DNA from: JAUWVG01 sp964633715
GTDB lineage: Bacteria; Acidobacteriota; Aminicenantia; Aminicenantales; Aminicenantaceae
Assembly: GCA_964633715.1 (NCBI GenBank)
Contig: CAZWHQ010000086.1
Location: 1-9,471, forward strand
Reading direction: 5' to 3'
DNA: 9,471 bases
Position numbers and translations under genes: made by a program. Below, piece by piece: positions 1 through 7,442 of the stretch. The notes beneath the pieces are model-generated. The model was not told where the DNA came from and searched no databases. It was given only the letters and a program-made list of their open reading frames with translations. How positions within the stretch are numbered: the first letter of the stretch is position 1; the number at the start of each line of letters is the position of its first letter.

Positions 1-1186
1 TAAGAATGGTAGATATGATAGGCAGTTTAATGGCATTAAACACAGAGGTATTGATCAAAAAGACTCCAAGTAATCCATATCCGCAGGAAGCAATTAAGAT
101 GTAGGTGCCGAATATTTGGAGAACTTTTTCGCTCTCTCCAAAAAAACTGCCAACCCAATTTCTGAAAAAGACAAAAAACAAAAACATAGATAATCCAACA
201 AGCAGGGAAAATATCTGGCTTTTAGAAATACCCTGTTTTATCCGTTCTATTTTTTTTGCTCCTAAATTCTGCCCGATAAATGGTATCAGAACAGAACCTA
301 ATGCCATTAAGGGAGATAAGGCAAACATTTCCACTCTATTTCCTATTCCCAATGCAGCCACGGCTTCTCTGCTGAAGCTTGAAACCAATTTTGTAATAAA
401 ACCCAAAGCTAAAGGATTAATGAGCATAGTCAAAGCTGCTGGTATGCCCACATAGAGCATTTCCTTCCACGAAAAGAGTAATCCCTTAAGTTTTGGTATT
501 TGGATGGTCAGCATATCGAATTTATAATTCAGGAACAATAGAGATAAAACAAGAGTTGTTGCCCTTGCCATCACCGTCGCCAGTGCGGCCCCCTTCATTC
601 CCATTTCAGGAAACGGCCCCATGCCAAATATCAATAATGGATCAAGTATACAATTGATCACAGCGGCAGTTGACATAATAACTGTTGGAATGACGGTGTT
701 ACCGGCAGCACGGATGGCATTATTGCCGACCATGGGGATCACAACAAAGGCAACTCCCAAATACCAAATGGTCATGTATTCTATTGTCAGCTCAAGGACC
801 TTGCCTTGGGCACCCATCATCGAAAACAACGGACGGACCGTAAGCTCGCCAATAACGACAAAAAAAAGAACGATTAATACAGATAGTATAAGGCTGTCTG
901 TGGTCTGGCGCTTGACTTTATTGGGGTCTCCCTCTCCGATCAATCTGGATATAACCGCAGAAGCCCCGACTCCCAACCCCATGGAGATACTTCCCTGTAA
1001 TAGAATAACAGGCAGGGTAAAGGCCATCGCTGCAAGCTCATTTGTCCCAAGTTTAGCAATAAAATAAGCATCCACCAGGTTAAATATGACCATTCCGATC
1101 ATTCCTACCATCATAGGCAGAGTCAATTGTATTAGAGTCCGTCCGATGGGACCGTTTGTTAATACAGCTTGATGCTTATTCTTCAT
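1..1186 (-). CDS. MATE family multidrug efflux transporter (C-terminus beyond window)
   Basis: Reading leftwards from ATG at 1186, the frame stays open to the window edge (395 codons), so about 50-60 residues are missing if it has the usual MATE length near 450. The product is an inner-membrane antiporter that exports cationic drugs or metabolites in exchange for Na+ or H+. The N-terminus (MKNKHQAVLTNGPIGRTL) leads into a first membrane helix followed by the MATE-like VDAYFIAKLGTNELAAMAF; GLGVGASAVISRLIGEGD comes next, and hydrophobic segments alternate with short loops to the end. A second-half motif, ALGIGNRVEMFALSPLMALG, matches the internal repeat of the family. The start overlaps the end of the MarR gene by 11 nt and has no clear Shine-Dalgarno sequence, so translation is probably coupled. 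The substrate cannot be told. It is co-transcribed with the repressor, a common arrangement for drug-inducible pumps. I saw no frame break in the parts I translated. Confidence 0.9.
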   Translation of the reverse strand, partial: MKNKHQAVLTNGPIGRTLIQLTLPMMVGMIGMVIFNLVDAYFIAKLGTNELAAMAFTLPVILLQGSISMGLGVGASAVISRLIGEGDPNKVKRQTTDSLILSVLIVLFFVVIGELTVRPLFSMMGAQGKVLELTIEYMTIWYLGVAFVVIPMVGNNAIRAAGNTVIPTVIMSTAAVINCILDPLLIFGMGPFPEMGMKGAALATVMARATTLVLSLLFLNYKFDMLTIQIPKLKGLLFSWKEMLYVGIPAALTMLINPLALGFITKLVSSFSREAVAALGIGNRVEMFALSPLMALGSVLIPFIGQNLGAKKIERIKQGISKSQIFSLLVGLSMFLFFVFFRNWVGSFFGESEKVLQIFGTYILIASCGYGLLGVFLINTSVFNAIKLPIISTIL

Positions 1187-1646
1187 TTTTCATGCTCATT
1201 ATATAATCCTTGGCATTCATGCAGCTATGTTCCAAAAATCGAAAAAACTGGTCTTTCTCCTCCTTTTTCAAACCTCTCACAATGATTTGTGTCCAGCGTT
1301 TTGCAATTTGCTTTATATCCAGTTCAATTTTTTTGGCTTTATCTGTTAAGTAAATATTATAGGCTCTCTTATCATGTTCATCCGGCACTCTCGTTATATA
1401 CTTTTCCTTTTCCATTTTTTTGATTGTCCTTGCCAGACTGGTTTTGTCTAAATCGAGTTGCCGGCTCAATGTTTCCTGGCTGATATTCTCATTTCTGTAT
1501 AGCGCTAATAAAATGGGTAGCTGTCCGGCACTAATATCAAAGGATTTAAGCTGATAATCAAAATAACTCAAAGAATACCGGTAGATCATAGACGACCACT
1601 TACCGATAGAACGAAAAGACTTCAGGGATTTTTTTTTGTTGTACAT
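1176..1646 (-). CDS. MarR family transcriptional regulator
   Basis: This 156-residue protein has the normal MarR length. It is predicted to be a dimeric winged-helix repressor. Residues 15-50 form the N-terminal dimerisation helices (SIGKWSSMIYRYSLSYFDYQL, then ISAGQLPILLALYRN). The helix-turn-helix covers about 53-80: ISQETLSRQLDLDKTSLARTIKKMEK. The wing is at 83-98 with the family hallmark DEHDKRAYNIYLT (D-x-R-A-x-x-x-x-L-T). Residues 100-150 are C-terminal dimerisation helices. The ATG at 1646 gives the expected N-terminal helix; the next Met (residue 20) would remove part of it. No ribosome-binding site precedes the start. The gene lies directly upstream of the MATE pump and overlaps it by 11 nt, so it probably represses its own operon and is released by a pump substrate. 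The pair is AT-richer by eye than 1700-7350, which could reflect transfer. Confidence 0.9.
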   Translation of the reverse strand: MYNKKKSLKSFRSIGKWSSMIYRYSLSYFDYQLKSFDISAGQLPILLALYRNENISQETLSRQLDLDKTSLARTIKKMEKEKYITRVPDEHDKRAYNIYLTDKAKKIELDIKQIAKRWTQIIVRGLKKEEKDQFFRFLEHSCMNAKDYIMSMKNEE

Positions 1647-1658
1647 ACAACTATATTA
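1638..1658 (-). promoter_or_regulatory. Candidate marR operator and -10 element
   Basis: A perfect inverted repeat, GTTGT-acat-ACAAC (1638-1642 and 1647-1651), overlaps the marR start codon. Just upstream on the minus strand, TAATAT (1653-1658) lies exactly six bases before the ATG, so transcription from it would begin at or near the A of the start codon. No good -35 is seen at 17 bp (the hexamer there reads GATAAA). MarR proteins commonly bind such dyads over their own promoters, so this is a plausible autoregulatory site. Ten paired bases in AT-rich DNA can occur by chance. Confidence 0.4.
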
Positions 1659-1696
1659 CCGTTTTTTTGACAGACTTTATCCCGTCTCTAATCAGA

Positions 1697-2594
1697 TCAG
1701 CGATACAAGACCGGATCCTTTCGCCAATCCTTATCCTTGTCGTACCCATATTCGGCCACCCGTGGGCGCCGTTCGAGCAGCTGGACGGATTCGATCCTGC
1801 ACGCTAATCCTGAACTCTGGGTGTTCTTCCCGAGACATTCGAGCCTGAAGGTGTAGGTGCCCGGAGCGGGCCAGAAATCAAGAAGAGGGAATGTCCAGCT
1901 TCTAGGAGTATCATTGTAGAAATCAAGAGGCCGGCCGAGTCTGATCCCATCGAGAAAGGCCTGATAGCGGCCGCCGTTTAAAGATTGTTCCACATTGACC
2001 ACCAACCTCAGGGGTTCTTCGGCTTTTACTTCTATTGGAATCTCCACCCAGGCTTTTGCTTGACTCGAAGGCTGGTACACCAGCACATCCCCTTCATAAA
2101 ATCTTGCGCTGGACTTTTGAAGTTCTCCCGATGCGTACCGTCCCTTCTCTACAAAATTGCTCGCCTGCACGGAAACTCTGGCCAGGCTGGGCAGGCGGCG
2201 TTCATCCGCTTCTGGAGCCCGTTCCTCGAAAGTGGGGATTCCTGTTTGATACCAAAAGGCCACGCTGGAATAGTCGTCTTCCCTTCCGTTCCAGCTGGTG
2301 GATAAATGCTCGGGATTCTCGTCTTCGGACATCGTCATCCCCGCGCGGATTAGCCGTGGGATCATACCTGCGCTCCCCAATGTCCCTTTCCCCATTTGGA
2401 CCGCGGCGAAGTTCACCTACACGCATGGTCGAGGTTGCCCGCATCAATCGCCCCTTCTGCGGTTTGGCAAGAGCGTCGAGAACACCGCTGCCCTGTGTAT
2501 CTGAGGCGCGGTGGCTGCGGCATCCTCCTGACCAGGCAAAAGCGATCAGGATTATCAGCAAAAAGAAAAGGTGCGATGAAGATTTTTTTGGCAC
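1697..2594 (-). pseudogene. DUF2961 domain lipoprotein gene, internally deleted and frameshifted
   Basis: Two reading frames together give the beginning and end of one DUF2961 protein. The first frame, from GTG 2594, starts MPKKSSSHLFFLLIILIAFA with SGGC, a lipoprotein-like signal, then LDALAKPQKGRLMRATSTMR and YDPTANPRGDDD, the typical start of the domain, and loses family similarity near 2331. The other frame picks up at SEDENPEHLSTSWNGRED (from 2329) and continues with DDYSSVAFWYQTG, the end of the domain. A C-terminal beta-rich module follows and ends PRVAEYGYDKDKDWRKDPVLYR, stop at 1697. The middle of the domain, usually several hundred residues including the TGTEDYF-type motif, is absent, and the join is out of frame. 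DUF2961 proteins are linked to glycoside hydrolase-like activity on surface polysaccharides; no active product is expected here. The gene follows the 679-residue gene closely, so it was probably the last gene of that operon. Family assignment is from memory of conserved motifs. Confidence 0.82.
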
Positions 2595-2607
2595 TGGAAC
2601 CTCCTTT
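2594..2607 (-). promoter_or_regulatory. Strong ribosome-binding site selecting a GTG start
   Basis: AAAGGAGG (2600-2607) lies five bases before GTG at 2594 on the minus strand. An ATG at 2615 in the same frame has no such signal and would place AAAGGAGG inside the coding region. The GTG start also gives a tidier signal peptide, beginning MPKKSSSHLFFLL. I therefore prefer 2594 as the original start of the DUF2961 gene. Confidence 0.75.
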
Positions 2608-2621
2608 CCACTCATAATGTT

Positions 2622-4661
2622 TTACTGTTTTCTGATATATTCAGGCAAATCTGTTTGTTGGAGTTGAAAAGCTCCTATGCGTGTTGAATAGGTCTCAGCG
2701 CCTTTTTTCAGGTAGTCGCCCACATACCAAATGGTGCAATCATCGGTTGGATCGATGGCGGTTTGCGTATAATCCTCCCACCGTCGGGTATTGGTTTGAG
2801 CGGCTTCGCCTTCAACGAGAATGACTTCATGTAATGTCAGTACTCCTGGAGGATCATCGGACAGCCTGCCAGCAAACCGCTGGCCGACAAAATGCTGCAT
2901 CCCGGCAAAAGAGTAGCCGATACCGATATTGCCCCTGCCGTCGATAGCCGGACTGGCCATCCATCGGTAGAATCCACCGGGAGCATACGTCCCCTGTTGA
3001 AAGAGCCTGACGTTGCGCTTCGCGTCTAATCGAAATTCATACCAGCGGACTCCGCCACCACCCTCGGAAGTGTTCACTGAATGCACAGCCACAATCGACT
3101 CGCGATCACCTATCCGCCTGTAAACCAAACGCGACATAATCTTGTCACCTTGGGCATCGAGGCATCGTTCGGTTCCCGGCTGTGGTACGGCATTGGTTAA
3201 CTGGCCGCCGCCCAGATATTTATAAGGAGCCACAGGAATTTTTACTGGACCGTCTAGCTTTGACCGGGATGGGTCGTACCAGTCCACATGGAATTTCCAT
3301 ACGTAGATGCCATCATCCTCAGTGATACCTTTCAATTGTGCTCCTCCGGTGGCCATCATGATATTTGGCGCACCCGGCGGCGGCAGTTGCTTGCCGTCGA
3401 GGTCTGCGTTGTTCAAAAAGTTCACGTCGTCAATAACAAAACCCAGCTCTGCTGCCGGTTCCCCCTTAAGCATCTTCTCTCGTTGGGCAACATAGGCGTG
3501 TTTCTGAATGACATCATCACCGGTGCTGGTCGGGATGTAGTAGCCGTCAGGCCAGACCGCCGGTCGCGGATAGTCAGGAAACAGCGGACGTACGAATTGA
3601 TAACGATAGTAAGATCCCAGCGGATCGGGGCTGGTACTGATGGCATAGCACATCGCATAAGAAGCCCTTTCATTCTGCGGCATTGGATTTTGGCCTTGCC
3701 TTTTCTGTGGGGATTGCCCTTCCCTTTGTGTTTGTCCTAACCGTTTGGTCTTTACTACAACGGCTGCGTCTTTCTCCTCAGGATTCGGCGGAGGTGGCTG
3801 ATAGAGAGGTGCTGCGGCACCCGGTTGATTCGCAACGCTGGGTTGACTCACTTGCGCCGGCCCTCCAGATTCACCGGCTACCGGCTCGTTTTCCCGAGGG
3901 GCGAGTCGTCTGAAAATCGGCATGACTATGAGCCACCGGTCGGCAAGTTGATCGTAACGCACAACGGCGTCGCCGTTGTTGATTTGGGCGGCTTCTCCGT
4001 CAAAACCTTTAAATACGTTGTTGGTCGGCACCGGGCCATAAAGCACTTTTCCGGTGGTGTCAAATCGCGCACCCTTTTTTGTATAAACCGCCATTCGGGA
4101 GTTCACTATTTGGACAATGTGATCCGGACCAACCGCCAGAGAATTGTCGGATGGATTGCGATACCTGGCCGTACCCTGCGGCCCTTCGAAACCTTCTCCC
4201 AATCCATCGAAACTCGCTACGATCTCCGGCGGTGGCTTGGTTCCATGCTCTGTCTGTTCTACGGATATTGACTTAAGAGATACAAGATTACTATAAACAG
4301 TTTCGATTTGCGGTGTGTCATGACTTGTGGTTGACACTGACTTAATGTCATTCTGGCTGATATCAAGTCCAGATTTGTCCCCCACGCTCTCCTCTTCACG
4401 AGGATCGATTGTTTGTGAAACCAAAGGACGCGACACATCGTTGGCGACGGCATGTTGAACCATCACAGCACTTCTGTTTTCCGATTGAACATTCATAACT
4501 TGATTTACAGAAAACCAATCAAGAGAAAAGATCGAGAGAACACCCCCTGCAAGGAGGATAGTAAAAACCGATATACGAAAAAAAAGGCGGTAATTCTCCA
4601 TGAGCTTGTATGTCGTCAGATAATTTGGACAAACCTTTAAGCGACGATTTTGCTCTTTCAT
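2622..4661 (-). CDS. Large membrane-anchored or secreted protein of unknown function
   Basis: The product has 679 residues and no function that I can name. Residues 1-27 are basic, about 28-48 form one hydrophobic segment (RISVFTILLAGGVLSIFSL), so it is a signal anchor or uncleaved signal. Residues 53-145 are a polar linker. Two conserved blocks follow, about 146-250 (SDNSLAVGPDHIVQIVNSRM, NNGDAVVRYDQLADRWLIVMP) and 334-665 (YAMCYAISTSPDPLGSYYRY, FPDYPRPAVWPDGYY, GDKIMSRLVYR, FYRWMASPAIDGRGNIGIGY, WEDYTQTAIDPTDDCTIWYVGDY). Between them, about 251-333 is rich in Pro, Gln and Ala, with PPPPNP, and looks like an insertion. I recall the same blocks in uncharacterised secreted proteins of Acidobacteriota; a beta-propeller-like fold is only a guess. 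ATG 4661 has GGAGG 19 bases upstream, too far to be ideal; an in-frame ATT at 4673 is spaced better, and ATG 4601 has no site. It lies 39 bp after the MEMO gene and 6 bp or more before the DUF2961 remnant. Confidence 0.85.
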   Translation of the reverse strand: MKEQNRRLKVCPNYLTTYKLMENYRLFFRISVFTILLAGGVLSIFSLDWFSVNQVMNVQSENRSAVMVQHAVANDVSRPLVSQTIDPREEESVGDKSGLDISQNDIKSVSTTSHDTPQIETVYSNLVSLKSISVEQTEHGTKPPPEIVASFDGLGEGFEGPQGTARYRNPSDNSLAVGPDHIVQIVNSRMAVYTKKGARFDTTGKVLYGPVPTNNVFKGFDGEAAQINNGDAVVRYDQLADRWLIVMPIFRRLAPRENEPVAGESGGPAQVSQPSVANQPGAAAPLYQPPPPNPEEKDAAVVVKTKRLGQTQREGQSPQKRQGQNPMPQNERASYAMCYAISTSPDPLGSYYRYQFVRPLFPDYPRPAVWPDGYYIPTSTGDDVIQKHAYVAQREKMLKGEPAAELGFVIDDVNFLNNADLDGKQLPPPGAPNIMMATGGAQLKGITEDDGIYVWKFHVDWYDPSRSKLDGPVKIPVAPYKYLGGGQLTNAVPQPGTERCLDAQGDKIMSRLVYRRIGDRESIVAVHSVNTSEGGGGVRWYEFRLDAKRNVRLFQQGTYAPGGFYRWMASPAIDGRGNIGIGYSFAGMQHFVGQRFAGRLSDDPPGVLTLHEVILVEGEAAQTNTRRWEDYTQTAIDPTDDCTIWYVGDYLKKGAETYSTRIGAFQLQQTDLPEYIRKQ

Positions 4662-4700
4662 ATTATCGTTAATTTAATATCCTCCATCCAAATTCCTGCA

Positions 4701-5753
4701 TTACTTGAGGTAATAGCCCAAGGAGAAAAAACTCACCCAGTGCCGGAGCGAGAAGGGGGCTGTCGTTCCCATTCCCGTTTTTTTGAGCGGGAGGACGCCT
4801 TCGCTGTAGGTGTCGGAGAAACGGAAGAGTCTGCCGTCGATCTTTTTGTCCATCACGAGCGCTATAATCTTTTCAATGGTGAGAAGGCCAAAGGGGATGG
4901 AATACTTGCCACACCAGTAGGTATTGCGGTAATCGAGGTACGTTTCACCCCAGAGCTCATTGGTCAAGCCTTCGATCTTGGCGCTGTCCATAGCACCTGT
5001 CAGATAAGTCCCAATGAGACGCCGGTCGAGCTCAAGGGCCGTTTCCCATGCCTTCTTGCCTTCTCCAAAGGGGGTATTGTCAAAGTCTCTTCCGTAATGG
5101 TTGCCGTCTGAGGAGATCAAGAAAAAAATGTCCTTCCCAACGGCGAGATGTTTCTCATTCATGTATCCCGCGATCTCTTTTGCCAGCTTTGCCGAGACTT
5201 CCCCCATGCGCTCAAATGGCATGGGCGTGACCATGATGGGTGTGATTCTGACTTCGGGGTTGAAATACTGAAGGAAGGGCAGGAGGGCCTCGATGGAGTG
5301 CTCGATTTCATGGGCTCTGTTATTTGTGATAAAAACCGATGGATCAAGCCGCTCTTTAAGATACTCCCGCAGATGGGAGATGGGAATAGAGGTCTTTAAC
5401 CCGGGCCAATATTCGAATTCGTCCAGAATCAGGATGTTCTCAAGGCCGCTGATTTCGCTTCGTACGCTTCCATGGGTCACACCGAAAATCACGACCTCTT
5501 TGGCTTTCAGGATCCTGAAGAGCGGATAATAGATCCTTCCAGCATAGAGATAATCGTCATGAGGAGAAATGGCCGCCACCAGCTTATCTGCCGTGAAATT
5601 TTCATTTTCCTGACTTTCAAGATAATCCACGAGCCTCTGCATGCTCACCGGATTCCAGCAGAAACCAACGTCATCCCTGATGGGCCGCTGTTCCTGAGCG
5701 GTCAAGTACAGGATACAGATTCCAACAATGAACAGTCTGAATAAATTTTTCAT
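4701..5753 (-). CDS. Exported MEMO-family protein (AmmeMemoRadiSam protein B-like)
   Basis: The product has 350 residues. An N-terminal hydrophobic stretch (MKNLFRLFIVGICILYLTAQ) acts as a signal peptide, unlike typical cytoplasmic MEMO proteins of about 270-300 residues. The MEMO fold resembles extradiol dioxygenases, and human MEMO1 binds metal through two His and one Cys. Counterparts are visible here: H65 in SPHDDYLYAG, H94 in FGVTHGS and C281 in YWCGKYSIPFGLL. The family motifs EHSIEALLPFLQ (151-162) and SSDGNHYG (214-221) are also present, so the metal site looks intact. The reaction is unknown. The start at 5753 is supported by GAGGAG (5761-5766) seven bases upstream. A weak promoter-like TTGACT (5791-5796), 17 bp, TAATTT (5768-5773) precedes it. 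The upstream neighbour encodes a radical SAM enzyme; MEMO genes are often found near radical SAM genes, but usually a different subfamily. Confidence 0.88.
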   Translation of the reverse strand: MKNLFRLFIVGICILYLTAQEQRPIRDDVGFCWNPVSMQRLVDYLESQENENFTADKLVAAISPHDDYLYAGRIYYPLFRILKAKEVVIFGVTHGSVRSEISGLENILILDEFEYWPGLKTSIPISHLREYLKERLDPSVFITNNRAHEIEHSIEALLPFLQYFNPEVRITPIMVTPMPFERMGEVSAKLAKEIAGYMNEKHLAVGKDIFFLISSDGNHYGRDFDNTPFGEGKKAWETALELDRRLIGTYLTGAMDSAKIEGLTNELWGETYLDYRNTYWCGKYSIPFGLLTIEKIIALVMDKKIDGRLFRFSDTYSEGVLPLKKTGMGTTAPFSLRHWVSFFSLGYYLK

Positions 5754-5760
5754 GGCTCGG

Positions 5761-5766
5761 CTCCTC
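5761..5766 (-). promoter_or_regulatory. Ribosome-binding site of the MEMO-family gene
   Basis: GAGGAG on the minus strand, seven bases before ATG 5753, is well placed and fixes the start that includes the signal peptide. The rest of the 156-bp spacer (5754-5909) between the radical SAM stop and this gene holds a short direct repeat CCGGCAT around 5799 and 5816 and the weak promoter-like hexamers mentioned for the gene. I saw no terminator hairpin with a T-run. Confidence 0.7.
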
Positions 5767-5909
5767 TAAATTAACTGAATCGCCAAGCGGAGTCAAACCG
5801 GCATGAATATTTTGAGCCGGCATCGCTAATGTAAAACTGTAGGCCTAAATATGACTTGTGCCTTGGTCTGTCCGCTCTAATCTCGATAAAGGTATTTTGA
5901 AATGCAGAA

Positions 5910-7355
5910 TTACACGATTCGCTTTACCGAACGGACCAGCAAACCCAATTCTCTCTTATCGGAATTTCCTTTGAGCACTTCGGCGGGAATCCAGAATTCA
6001 TCCGTTTCGATAAATACTGGATTTTCAACTTTGGGCAAAGGAACCAGAGGAAATTCCATAGTCGTCCACTCGTGGTCCGCTAAAACAAAATGAATGATTT
6101 GTTTCCCTTGGTAGACGGATACACCGAGGCGTTCTCTATCCGGACGTCCATTTTTAACCTCAAAGACAAGACAGCCGGATTGCTGCTCTGGAATAACCGA
6201 TGCCCGTTTCCCAGTCCACCGAATCCAAAACTCTCCGTCATCCTCCAGGGGGTACCAGCCCATTTCCAGCCTAATCCCCGATTCCATTTGGAAGCGGAAT
6301 CCTTCCGCATAATCATCCCGAACCAGAAAAGCCTTACACGACCGGCAAGTAGGAGTCGGCAGCTCCTCCCTTTTGTTGGCTTCCAGCATGAGTTGGCGTT
6401 TTTTTGATCGAAGAACCCGGGAAAGAGACTTATTTTTCACACTGCCTATGGCAAGTTTTCCGTCATAGTCCACACAGCAGACTGAACAGTCCCCGTTGGA
6501 GAAAACGACAAGCTGCTCCTCCATCGAGGGGCAGTAACCTTTGTAGCGTTCGACAATTCGGAGGCCTTGATTCAGGTAATCTGAAAAAGTGCTGGTGTCC
6601 TTAAAATCCAGGATGACATCGGGCAGAATTTCACAGTGGTGGCCCTTTAAGCAGTCTAGAGGTTTTTGTGCGAATTCACCCTGAAGACATTCGAGATCTT
6701 TGGGAAAAAAATCCAGATCAAGTTCTGCGGCGGTTTGGATTCCATAATTTTTCCAAAAATCGATGACAGACAGGGCTTTTTCATCGGAATCCACAAGCGG
6801 CAAAACGGCATCGGAATAATCCTTCTCCATCCTCGCCGCATTGTAGTGTTTGGTGTTTAGGTACTGAAGATGGATCCGGAGAGAGGAGTCCTGTAAAAAT
6901 TTTTCTTTTATGGTCTGATAAATGCCCTCCATGTATACATCGAAATCCGGTTTCCCCCTGCGGTGAGCGTTATAGAGGTTTTGGTTGTAGGTGTGGATTC
7001 CAACAACGAGCTCCTCGACATTGGTTTCAAATATTCGGTTCCGGTTTTTTTCATTTAGGAGAGCCCCGTTCGTAAATAACCGAACTTTAAGGTCTCTCCT
7101 GTGAATATGCTCGACAGCTTCAAAAAGATGGGGAAAGAGAAGCGGCTCCCCCATGACATGCAGTTGAACAGGTTCTTCATTTCCTTCTCGGTCAGCAATT
7201 TCGTCGATCAAGCGGGATAGAAGTTTTTTATCCATAAACTGCCTTTTTCGCTGCATGATCCCATCAGGGCAGAATGTGCAGCTGAAATTACAGTGGTTTG
7301 TGACCTCCAGAAAGAAAAATTTCAGACTAGAAATATGTGGCCTTGTTTTCTTCAT
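5910..7355 (-). CDS. Radical SAM/SPASM protein with C-terminal beta domain
   Basis: The product has 481 residues. The radical SAM core starts at residue 11 and has the cluster motif CNFSCTFC (C22, C26, C29), which binds the [4Fe-4S] cluster that cleaves S-adenosylmethionine. A GGE-like HVMGEPLLFP (66-75) and VRLFTNGALL (91-100) support the TIM-barrel core. A SPASM-type region for auxiliary clusters lies at about 275-340, with C275, C290, C293, C294, C337 and C340 (CPSMEE, SNGDCSVCCVDYDG, CRSCKAFL). Further cysteines at 223, 235 and 241 lie between core and SPASM. Residues 355-481 form a separate, probably beta-sandwich domain (GWYPLEDDGEFWIRWTGKRA ending WIPAEVL, SDKRELGLLVRSV), a module I recall at the C-termini of glycosyltransferases and other polysaccharide-locus proteins. 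The substrate is unknown: peptide modification or sugar chemistry are both possible. The start has only a weak AGTGAG upstream. It is the first gene of the run ending at 1697. Confidence 0.88.
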   Translation of the reverse strand: MKKTRPHISSLKFFFLEVTNHCNFSCTFCPDGIMQRKRQFMDKKLLSRLIDEIADREGNEEPVQLHVMGEPLLFPHLFEAVEHIHRRDLKVRLFTNGALLNEKNRNRIFETNVEELVVGIHTYNQNLYNAHRRGKPDFDVYMEGIYQTIKEKFLQDSSLRIHLQYLNTKHYNAARMEKDYSDAVLPLVDSDEKALSVIDFWKNYGIQTAAELDLDFFPKDLECLQGEFAQKPLDCLKGHHCEILPDVILDFKDTSTFSDYLNQGLRIVERYKGYCPSMEEQLVVFSNGDCSVCCVDYDGKLAIGSVKNKSLSRVLRSKKRQLMLEANKREELPTPTCRSCKAFLVRDDYAEGFRFQMESGIRLEMGWYPLEDDGEFWIRWTGKRASVIPEQQSGCLVFEVKNGRPDRERLGVSVYQGKQIIHFVLADHEWTTMEFPLVPLPKVENPVFIETDEFWIPAEVLKGNSDKRELGLLVRSVKRIV

Positions 7356-7442
7356 ATTCAGTGGATCTCACTAAAAATCAATTGTCCGGTTCCAAAATTC
7401 ACATAAATTCCCTTTTCTGTCAACTTAAGGGTACAAATGCGG

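Noticed and set aside
621..1067. Long plus-strand open frame opposite the MATE gene
   Set aside because: It is antisense to a clear membrane transporter frame, has no ribosome-binding site and its translation resembles no protein family.
1667..1672. TTGACA on the plus strand
   Set aside because: There is no -10 hexamer at 16-18 bp and no plus-strand gene downstream.
2035..2667. Plus-strand open frame of 210 codons
   Set aside because: It mirrors the DUF2961 remnant, whose conserved motifs are on the minus strand, and it is Arg/Pro/Ser-rich as expected for an antisense frame.
3288..3740. Plus-strand open frame of 150 codons within the 679-residue gene
   Set aside because: It is a shadow of conserved coding sequence on the other strand; no start signal or family likeness.
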